From contig NC_019791.1 of assembly GCF_000317795.1 (NCBI RefSeq), positions 124,001-188,000 of the forward strand: a stretch of 64,000 nucleotides of DNA. The letters run 5' to 3'. Below, in pieces: positions 7,807-15,449 of the stretch (positions are counted from its first letter, which is position 1; every line of letters starts with the position of its first letter). This DNA is from Caldisphaera lagunensis DSM 15908. Lineage in GTDB: Archaea; Thermoproteota; Thermoprotei_A; Sulfolobales; Acidilobaceae. The notes below the pieces were generated by a model. That model had not been told where the DNA came from and did not search any database. It saw only the letters and a program-made list of their open reading frames with translations. A program made the translations under genes and the position numbers.

Positions 7807-9762
7807 TTATTCTCCTTTATAAACAGGCTTCCTTTTTTCTATAAATGCATTCATACCTTCTTTGAAATCTTCGCTATCAGCTAAAATTACAAGTTCATTT
7901 AGTGAATTCTTTAATGAGTTAACAAAAATAGTTTTAGAATTATTTAATGCATTTTTGACAGCCTTTAATGATAATGGTGAGATCTTTGATATTTTATTTG
8001 TAACTTCAAAAACTGCAATATCTAATTGATCTTCAGGAACTATTATGTCTACAATACCAATTTCTTTCGCTTCTTCAGCTCCTAACCAATCACCAGTTAA
8101 AGCATATCTTGAAATCCTTCTACTTGTTAAATATGTTCCCATTGGAGATGCTATTGGTGGAAATGCTGCAATTAAGACCTCAGGTATTGAAAATATTGAA
8201 TTTTCTGCTGATATAACAATATCAGCCAAAAGAGTTAATTCCATCCCCCCTCCAAAGGCATAACCTTTGATTGCTGCAATTAATGGTTTTGTATAATTTA
8301 ACATTTTGTTTATTAAGGGCCAAGCCAATTCATCAAGCCATTTTTTAGCTATTGAAGAATTTTTCCAATTCTTCATCATTTCTATATCATCCCCTGAGCA
8401 AAAAGAGTTTCCTTCACCAGTTAAGACAACAGATTTAACACTTTTATCATCTTCAGCCTTTTCTAGAAAAATTCTAATGTTTCTCCATACATCTTCATTT
8501 AGTGCATTTAGCTTATTAGGTCTCCTAATTGTTATAACTGCATGATCTTCTATTTTTTCATATGATACAGGTCCTAAATCTTCTCTTAAATAGATATATT
8601 CAAAGAATCCTTTACCATTTTTTGTTCCTAGATTTGTTGATGAAATTTGTTTAAGATATGGGTCAATTAAATAAAATTCAAAACCTGTTTTATTGTATCT
8701 ATCTTCTAAGATTTTTATTATGTTATCAATTCCATAATGATCTGCAAAATAAAGTGGACCATGGGGCCAATTCATTCCTAAAGTCATTGCTTTTTCTATG
8801 TCTTCCTTAGTTGCTATATCATTTCTTATTAAATAAGCAGCTTCATTTGCTGCAACTGCAATAATTCTTCCAGGGTTTAATTTAAACATGGAATCCTTAG
8901 GTATTAAGTTATGTTTTTTAAATAATTTATTAGGATATTCATAAAATCCTGAACCAGTTTTAACTCCAAATTTTCCATTTTTAATTAATTCATTTAGCGT
9001 CTTTGGTATGAATATTTTCTCCCCTCTTTTTATCATTTCATTAATTGCATTGTATAAGGTATCAATACCAACGAAATCTGATAATTCCATAAATCCCATC
9101 GGGAAATTAAGTCTAAACCTTGTCATAGTATCGATGTCTTCTTTTGTAAATCCCTCTTCATACATTATTATTGATTCAAGAAATGTTTTCATATTAATCC
9201 TATTTATTAAAAATCCTGGAACATCTTTTTTCACTAAAACATAATCTTTTTTAATTGATTTTACGTATTCAATTACTTTATTTAGTGTTTCTTGAGAAGT
9301 TTCATTACCTAAAATGATTTCAACTAATGGCATGAGCACTGGGGGATTCATAAAATGTATTCCAATGAATTTATCCATCCTATTTGTTGAATTTGCCAAA
9401 TCATTAATAGGAATTGTTGATGTATTAGTCCCTATTATCGTTTCACTTTTTAAGTATTTTTCTACTTCATTTAACACCTTTACTTTTATTTCAAATTTTT
9501 CAGGAACAGCCTCAATAACGAGATCTACATCTTTCAAATCTTTATATTCAGTTGATACCTTAATTTTATTTAAAACTTCTTCAACCTTGTTTTTATCCAT
9601 TAGCTTTAATAGACTATTTCTAATGTTTTTAATTGCATTATCTAATATTTCCTGAGATACATCTATCATAACAACATCATATCCATATAATGCTGAGACC
9701 TCTGCAATACCATGCCCCATTGTCCCAGAACCTAAAATTCCAATTCTTTCTATTTTAGGCAA
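7807..9762 (-). CDS. 3-hydroxyacyl-CoA dehydrogenase / enoyl-CoA hydratase fusion
   Basis: 651-residue bifunctional beta-oxidation enzyme. Residues about 1-290 are the NAD-binding 3-hydroxyacyl-CoA dehydrogenase (Rossmann motif GSGTMGHGIAE, catalytic-His region GIHFMNPP), followed by a second dehydrogenase C-terminal domain to about 390. The rest is a crotonase domain with FCSGDD, GGGMEL and IPEVLI, keeping both general-acid/base glutamates. The order is opposite to bacterial FadB and typical of archaeal fusions such as the crotonyl-CoA hydratase/3-hydroxybutyryl-CoA dehydrogenase of Metallosphaera. A GTG at 9771 is in frame but is part of the GGTGA ribosome-binding site; the TTG at 9762, five bases later, is the better start. 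It could serve fatty-acid breakdown or 4-hydroxybutyrate carbon metabolism. Confidence 0.9.
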   Translation of the reverse strand: MPKIERIGILGSGTMGHGIAEVSALYGYDVVMIDVSQEILDNAIKNIRNSLLKLMDKNKVEEVLNKIKVSTEYKDLKDVDLVIEAVPEKFEIKVKVLNEVEKYLKSETIIGTNTSTIPINDLANSTNRMDKFIGIHFMNPPVLMPLVEIILGNETSQETLNKVIEYVKSIKKDYVLVKKDVPGFLINRINMKTFLESIIMYEEGFTKEDIDTMTRFRLNFPMGFMELSDFVGIDTLYNAINEMIKRGEKIFIPKTLNELIKNGKFGVKTGSGFYEYPNKLFKKHNLIPKDSMFKLNPGRIIAVAANEAAYLIRNDIATKEDIEKAMTLGMNWPHGPLYFADHYGIDNIIKILEDRYNKTGFEFYLIDPYLKQISSTNLGTKNGKGFFEYIYLREDLGPVSYEKIEDHAVITIRRPNKLNALNEDVWRNIRIFLEKAEDDKSVKSVVLTGEGNSFCSGDDIEMMKNWKNSSIAKKWLDELAWPLINKMLNYTKPLIAAIKGYAFGGGMELTLLADIVISAENSIFSIPEVLIAAFPPIASPMGTYLTSRRISRYALTGDWLGAEEAKEIGIVDIIVPEDQLDIAVFEVTNKISKISPLSLKAVKNALNNSKTIFVNSLKNSLNELVILADSEDFKEGMNAFIEKRKPVYKGE

Positions 9763-9814
9763 ACTTTTCACCTATTAAAAAATTGGATAATGCTATATAA
9801 AAATGTTTAAATGA

Positions 9815-10966
9815 TTATTTTCTTACAGAAGTTATTTTACCAGCTAAAGATCTAGATATAACGAGCTTTTGGATTTCATTAGTTCCATCTCCAATTTCAA
9901 TTCCCTTAATATCTCTATAATATCTTTCTACATTGCTTTCTTTGCTATAACCAAAACCTCCTTCAACTTGCATTGCTAATCTAACTACATCAACACCCCA
10001 TTTAGCAGTTGCATATTTTGCAATAGAAGACCACATTGGGTAATCAATTTCATTATTATCAATCTTTTGTGCTGCATTATAAATTAACAATCTAGATGCT
10101 TCCAATTTAACTTTCATATCTGCAATCATGCTTTGAACCATTTCATGTTCAATAATTGGTTTTCCCATAGTTTCCCTTATCTTAGCATAATTTAGAGATT
10201 CATCAAATGCAGCCTGCATTATACCTAAACCAATGGCAGCAGTTACTACTCTCCCTTCATTTATTCCATCAATAATTATCTTAAATCCATTATTTACTTC
10301 ACCAACAATGTTTTCTTTTGGGACTCTGCAATCTTTAAATAGCAATTCACTTGTTCCTGAACCACGAACTCCCATCATATCTAGTTTGCTTTTCTCAATG
10401 CAATCCTTATTATCAACAACAAATATTGTTATCCCTTTATGTCTATCCTCTTGCTTACCTGTTCTAGCAGCAACCAAAAAGAAATCTGCATATGTAGAGT
10501 TTGTAATCCATGTTTTCCTTCCATTTATAACATAATCATTACCATCAATTTCTGCCTTTGTAGTTATATTAGCTGCATCACTTCCACAACATGGCTCACT
10601 TAATGCAAACGCGCCAATTTTCCCTTTGCTTAATCTTCCTAAGTATTCTTCTTTTAATTCTTCGCTTGCATAATGAACTAAAGGATATGCTACCATTGTA
10701 CCAGAAATACCAGAAATAACTGCAACAGCGCCAGAGGCTCTTGCTAGTTCTTCAACAACTATTGCTGATTCAAGAGTTGACAAATTAGGCCCACCATATT
10801 TATCAGGAACCCTTAATGCAAAATAACCCATGTTTGCTACTTGATTCAAAATATCTTCACTAATAAAGTTTTCAGCATCAATTTTTTTAGCAACTGGCAT
10901 CAATACTTTTTCAGAAAATTCCCTAACTGAACTTCTTAAAAGATCTATATCAGATTTTGTTTCCAT
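9815..10966 (-). CDS. Acyl-CoA dehydrogenase
   Basis: 383-residue flavoprotein of the acyl-CoA dehydrogenase family, making the 2,3-trans-enoyl-CoA in beta-oxidation. Visible motifs are FALSEPCCGSDAANI near residue 117, TWITNSTYADFF near 150 and the C-terminal RDIKGIEIGDGTNEIQ near 350. In short-chain dehydrogenases the catalytic base is the Glu of the YEGTxEIQ motif; here that position is Asp (IGDGT). The alternative helix-G Glu of isovaleryl-type enzymes also appears absent (INEGRVV). The start ATG at 10966 has GGTG 11 bases upstream. It ends 53 bases before the hydratase/dehydrogenase fusion and probably shares its transcript. No ETF genes are in the window, so the electron acceptor is unknown. 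Confidence 0.9.
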   Translation of the reverse strand: METKSDIDLLRSSVREFSEKVLMPVAKKIDAENFISEDILNQVANMGYFALRVPDKYGGPNLSTLESAIVVEELARASGAVAVISGISGTMVAYPLVHYASEELKEEYLGRLSKGKIGAFALSEPCCGSDAANITTKAEIDGNDYVINGRKTWITNSTYADFFLVAARTGKQEDRHKGITIFVVDNKDCIEKSKLDMMGVRGSGTSELLFKDCRVPKENIVGEVNNGFKIIIDGINEGRVVTAAIGLGIMQAAFDESLNYAKIRETMGKPIIEHEMVQSMIADMKVKLEASRLLIYNAAQKIDNNEIDYPMWSSIAKYATAKWGVDVVRLAMQVEGGFGYSKESNVERYYRDIKGIEIGDGTNEIQKLVISRSLAGKITSVRK

Positions 10967-11104
10967 GTTTATACACCAAAAAATAAGGAAATTAAGTGGT
11001 TAATATATTTTTATAAATAAATTAAAAATTATAATAAAATAGGATAATATTATGTATACTAATATTTATTAAATCCAATATACTATTTATACATTGGTGG
11101 GAAA

Positions 11105-12778
11105 ATGGTTGTTATACATAGCAAAGATGTAATAAATAAATATGTTAGTGAAGGTTGGTGGGATAACATAACATTAATTGAAAGATTTAAAAGAAATGTA
11201 TTAAAGAATCCTAGGAGGTTAGCAATTATTGATCCAGCAAATAAAAAAGATTTAGCAGATTTAAATCCGGAAAGAATCACATATGAAGAATTGTATGAAA
11301 GAGTATTGAGAGGAGCATCATTTTTACTAGATAAAGGAATATTTAAAGACAAAATAGTTTTAGTTCAATTTCCCAACACTATTGAACTTGTTATAGCTTA
11401 TTTATCCTCATGGCTTGCATCATCTATTATTTCACCCATACCTCTTCAGTGGAGATCCCATGAAATAAGACATGTGTGTAACACGATTAGACCTGATATT
11501 TACATGCTAATAGATAAATATAAGGAGACAGATTATATTTCAATGGCTAAGGATTTAGCAAACAATGAATGTCTAGGTATTAAAAATATAATAACATTAA
11601 AAGAATGGCATGATATAACTATTAATTATAAGATAAGAGAAGATGTAAATGAAAATTATTTAAATGGGAATGATATAGCAACTATTGCATGGACTTCTGG
11701 AACAGAAGCGGATCCAAAGGCAGCACCTTTAACACATAACAACTGGGGTTTTTTAAGATTTTTATATGATGGTGAAAAATATCAAGGCGGAATATTAAAC
11801 GATGGTGAAGTAATAGCAGTTTCCTCTCCATTAATTAATATGGCAGCGATAGGCGTTGGATTAATACCCTGGATAATTGTTTCTGGAACATTGGTATTGC
11901 ATCATCCTTTCGATCCAGAATTATTTTATAAACAATTAATAAATGAAGGTGTTACATTCACTCTAATGGTACCAGCAGTTGTAGTTTCTTTGCTAAAACA
12001 AGGGTTAATAAACGAAAAATTGAAGTTAAAATACTTAGCAGTAGGAGCTGCTCCACCACCACCTTGGACATTTATAGAATTAAATAACAAAGGGATACAA
12101 CCAATAAATATATGGGGGCAAAATGAAGGCACAGGTCTTTTTTCTACAAATGAAAATATTGAGGATCTTGAAAAAAGAGCAAGAGCATTTCCATGGCCTC
12201 ATAGAAACCTTAAATGGAAACAAATTTTTTATAATGCTATTGAAACAAAAATTGTAGATCCAGCGGGAAATGAAATAAATGAACCAGGTCAAGTTGGAGA
12301 ACTGTGCTATAAGAGTCCTTTTACAATGGCAGGATACTATAATCAACCCCAATTTACTAAAAGATCTTTTGATGAAAATGGATTTTTCTGCACAGGAGAT
12401 TATTTTCAGGTAGTTGATGAAAAAACTATAGCATTCTTTGATAGGAAAAAAGATATAGTAAACAGAGGTGGATTTAAAATACCAACAGCTGAAGTTGAAG
12501 ATTTACTTAAAAAGCATCCTAAGATATTAGATGCAGCAGTTGTTGGATGGCCCGATCAAAGACTTGGAGAAGTAGTTGCTGCATTTGTTGTAGTTAAACA
12601 AGGTGAAACGATTAGTTTAGATGAGATAAAAAAGTTCATGGATGAGCAACAAGTTGCCAAATATAAATGGCCTGAAAGATTATTAATTGTTGAACAAATA
12701 CCAAGAAACCCAGTTGGAAAAGTAATGAAAAATGTTTTAAGAGAAAAAGTTAAAGAATTAGCAAAATCAAATCCATAA
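11105..12778 (+). CDS. AMP-dependent acyl/aryl-CoA ligase
   Basis: 557-residue adenylate-forming enzyme of the acyl- or aryl-acid ligase type. The phosphate-binding loop reads AWTSGTEADPKAAPLTH (about residue 200), an unusual variant with E-A-D in place of the common T-G-x. Later motifs are INIWGQNEGTG near 335, YFQVVDEKTIAFFDRKKDIVNRGGFKI near 430 and the C-terminal NPVGKVMKN lysine motif near 538. The start ATG at 11105 follows GGTGGGAAA. It diverges from the acyl-CoA dehydrogenase across a 138-base spacer and may share regulation with it. The nearest characterised relatives I can think of act on cyclohexane- or benzoate-type acids; the substrate is not determinable here. Confidence 0.85.
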   Translation: MVVIHSKDVINKYVSEGWWDNITLIERFKRNVLKNPRRLAIIDPANKKDLADLNPERITYEELYERVLRGASFLLDKGIFKDKIVLVQFPNTIELVIAYLSSWLASSIISPIPLQWRSHEIRHVCNTIRPDIYMLIDKYKETDYISMAKDLANNECLGIKNIITLKEWHDITINYKIREDVNENYLNGNDIATIAWTSGTEADPKAAPLTHNNWGFLRFLYDGEKYQGGILNDGEVIAVSSPLINMAAIGVGLIPWIIVSGTLVLHHPFDPELFYKQLINEGVTFTLMVPAVVVSLLKQGLINEKLKLKYLAVGAAPPPPWTFIELNNKGIQPINIWGQNEGTGLFSTNENIEDLEKRARAFPWPHRNLKWKQIFYNAIETKIVDPAGNEINEPGQVGELCYKSPFTMAGYYNQPQFTKRSFDENGFFCTGDYFQVVDEKTIAFFDRKKDIVNRGGFKIPTAEVEDLLKKHPKILDAAVVGWPDQRLGEVVAAFVVVKQGETISLDEIKKFMDEQQVAKYKWPERLLIVEQIPRNPVGKVMKNVLREKVKELAKSNP

Positions 12779-13009
12779 TTTGAAATTTTATTAAAAATAT
12801 ATACTTCTTTCTATCATCATTTGATTTTTGTATTTTAAAAATGAGCATCCTAAATATTCATGTCTTAACCATATATCTTATAGGTAAGCCTTTTGAGAAG
12901 GAGCAATTATAAAAAGAGTATTTAGATGTTTTATTTTCTTAAGTTCCTGTTATATTAATTAAATTTAAATGGATAAGTTTTATTTTTTAGTAATTTAAAT
13001 AATTTCTTA

Positions 13010-13831
13010 TTAGAATTCTCTCTTAACATCTTTAATTAATATTCTATACAAAATATACCATGGTCCATTAAATATTGCAAGAATTACTTTCATAAGTGCT
13101 CCCATCCAAATCATATTTAATACCACATTTGCTGGTAATGTGCCTAAGAATGCAATGGGATAAAAAACAACGCTATCAATTATCATAGTAGATATATCTG
13201 ATGTAAATACTCTTGTTAATACAAGATAAACAATCTTTCTATTTGATTTCCAGGCCTCTTCATCTTTATATGCTCTGGATTTAAGTTTAGCAAATATTGT
13301 TGCATTCCAAAGTTCATCTACTATGAAAGCAAGGTATGAGGCAAGCATAATTCTAGGTGCTGCAACCATGAATTGTAGCCAATATTTATTTGCGTTTTCT
13401 TCCCATGAAGGGACTGGTAACACAGCATCTGCCAAAATAAATGTGGCCATTAGTATATTTGCAATTAAGGCAACTGCTATAGTTGCATAAGCTCTTTTTC
13501 TACCATATACTTCATTTATCATATCATCAAGCTGGCTTACAAATGGAAAAATTAATGTACCACCTGAGACAACGAATGGAATTACTATATTATATATTGT
13601 AATCCTCGATGCTAAAATATTTGCTCCTACAGAATAAATAGAATATAAAACAATTAATGTAGGCAATCCATAGTTATTTCTATATTTCTTTACAATATAA
13701 GCACCAAATATAGTACTTATTGCATCGCCTATTATCCAAAATATCCAAGTTAATATCATTGTATTCATTGCTGCTCCCATTTCAATTATTGCCTCTTGAA
13801 AATTTGATGAATAGATATAAAAATTTAACAT
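13010..13831 (-). CDS. VUT/YhhQ family transporter, probable queuosine/archaeosine precursor uptake
   Basis: 273-residue membrane protein with about six hydrophobic segments. It carries the hallmarks of the VUT (YhhQ, QueT-like) family: SGGTLIFPFVSQLDDMINEVYGRKRAY near residues 88-115, LASYLAFIVDELWNATIFAKLK near 165-185, and a later TSDISTMIIDSVVFYPIAF. Bacterial YhhQ imports 7-deazaguanine precursors; in archaea the same base feeds archaeosine in tRNA. The ATG at 13831 has no clear ribosome-binding site but lies about 25 bases after TTTATAAATA, so the transcript may be leaderless. An internal Met near residue 18 is a less likely start. No queuosine or archaeosine enzyme is adjacent. Confidence 0.8.
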   Translation of the reverse strand: MLNFYIYSSNFQEAIIEMGAAMNTMILTWIFWIIGDAISTIFGAYIVKKYRNNYGLPTLIVLYSIYSVGANILASRITIYNIVIPFVVSGGTLIFPFVSQLDDMINEVYGRKRAYATIAVALIANILMATFILADAVLPVPSWEENANKYWLQFMVAAPRIMLASYLAFIVDELWNATIFAKLKSRAYKDEEAWKSNRKIVYLVLTRVFTSDISTMIIDSVVFYPIAFLGTLPANVVLNMIWMGALMKVILAIFNGPWYILYRILIKDVKREF

Positions 13832-14861
13832 AAATAAATTTTCAATTTATTATTTATAAAATTAACATTTTATATGAACTTTTATATTTAGAATACATTT
13901 ATGAATAGATATTATTATAGTTGAAAAATAGTAAAGAACTAACGGATTTTTTCTGGATTAGTGAAGAAAATTTAATTAAACTAATAAAAAGATTTAACAT
14001 AATAACTAGATATGTGATAGCTTATTTTCTTAATACATAATGAAGATATGAGAATTAGCGTATTTATGAACTTATCGTATTGGTGGGATGATATAACATA
14101 AGAATTACAAATCCCATTAGGATCAAATATATTATATAAATGTTCAGGCATTAAAACTTTTACTTTTTTTAATGCAATATTGGTGCAATAAACTTCATAT
14201 AAAAATTCAAATATATAATCTCGATTGTTGATGATATAAAAATTTAAGAGGAATATGAAGGGATAAATACAATAATAAGAGATATAAAAAAGAAAAAAAA
14301 GTGGAGTTCAGATTATTAGTTTATATAAAAAAAAAAAAGAAAAAAAAGAAAAGATGAAAAAGAAGTTAAGTTTTTTGCTTAGACAACTATCTGGTTAACA
14401 AAGAGTCATTTAACATGAAAGACTATTAAATTAAAGATAAAATCAATTGTAAGTTATATAGATTTGTTTTTAGTAGTAAGATTCTGGATCTATTATAAGA
14501 GCTATGGAAACATTATTTATAAAAGTTAATATAATGGATTCTCTTTTTCCAAAAAGTCAAGATGATAGAATGTATAAAAGTAAAGTGATTTAAAAGAATG
14601 ACATGAAAAATTTTTAGTGGGAATAAATAAAAATTCCTGAATTGAAATTCCCCTTGGCTAGATGGGAATATATAAAATTTCGTAATAAGTATATAAGCTA
14701 TTGTTTATTATATTTTACACGAGGAATATAAATCTAATATAGAGTAAATTTGATGTAATTAGGTATACTTAAGAATCTTCATATGGATGTGATATGTAAC
14801 AATAATAAAAAGGATTGGTATCAATAAAATGGAATTGAAAGAAGTAATTAAAAAATTAAAA
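13832..14861. other. About 1 kb without a recognisable gene
   Basis: All frames carry many stops. One short open stretch begins with TTG at 13921 (39 codons, MKNSKELTDFFWISEEN-like start) and another with ATG at 14504 (29 codons, METLFIKVN start). Neither has a good ribosome-binding site or a family I recognise. Around 14290-14370 there is a purine-rich tract dominated by A with a few G. The region may be decayed sequence, but no lesioned gene could be reconstructed. Confidence 0.5.
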
Positions 14862-15449
14862 TTAAATACTTTCCTCTATTATTAATTTAATTGCATCTAT
14901 TAAAATATTTTCATCCATCGAGGGATAGTTGAATTTTTTCATAGCTATTACTTGTTTATGTGTAAGAGGTATATGTATGAAACCACCTTTTATACCTTTA
15001 TTATATGCAAGTCTCATAATCTTGTAAAAAACTTCATTACATAGATATGTTCCAGCATGAAAAGAATAGTAAGCTGGTATCCCTTTAGACCAAAGCTTTT
15101 TCCTAATACTATCCACAGGTAAATTTGTGTATAATGCTTCTGGGCCATTTTCAATATTATCTTCGATTTCATTACCATCATTGAAATAATAGGAATTTAT
15201 TGCAATTCTTTCTATTCTTATTCCAGTAGCACCTGGGGCTAAGCCCATTCCTAACAATAAATCAGGGTCTATTTTATAAAAATTATTCTCCAAAATTTTT
15301 ATAGCTTCTTTATGAACAACAGGTAATTCTAAACCATAGATTTTATATTTTTCATTTTCATAATTATTTAGTTTTTTCGCAATTTCACCGCTTGGATTAT
15401 AATTGAATTCTAAAAAAGGTTCAAATCCTGTTAGGAGTACCTTTTTCAT
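14862..15449 (-). CDS. pcp: Pyrrolidone-carboxylate peptidase
   Basis: 195-residue pyroglutamyl peptidase I (peptidase family C15), which removes N-terminal pyroglutamate from peptides in the cytoplasm. The catalytic triad is visible: Glu in the LLTGFEPF / IERIA region, Cys in FHAGTYLCNEVFY near residue 140, and His in GFIHIPL near 165. Length is slightly below the usual 200-215. A frame extension to 15473 exists, but the ATG at 15449 overlaps the stop of the upstream binding-protein gene as ATGA and has GGTGG eleven bases upstream, so I start there. This translational coupling to a peptide-type ABC binding protein supports a role in using imported peptides. Confidence 0.9.
   Translation of the reverse strand: MKKVLLTGFEPFLEFNYNPSGEIAKKLNNYENEKYKIYGLELPVVHKEAIKILENNFYKIDPDLLLGMGLAPGATGIRIERIAINSYYFNDGNEIEDNIENGPEALYTNLPVDSIRKKLWSKGIPAYYSFHAGTYLCNEVFYKIMRLAYNKGIKGGFIHIPLTHKQVIAMKKFNYPSMDENILIDAIKLIIEESI

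Noticed and set aside
7807-9762. Dedicated 3-hydroxypropionate/4-hydroxybutyrate carbon fixation cluster
   Set aside because: The fusion enzyme occurs in that cycle, but no carboxylase, 4-hydroxybutyryl-CoA dehydratase or reductase is present, so fatty-acid breakdown is equally likely.
14290-14370. Purine-rich, mostly A tract that could be a regulatory or structured element
   Set aside because: It is a simple low-complexity run in an already A/T-rich region, with no pairing partner and no gene start near it.
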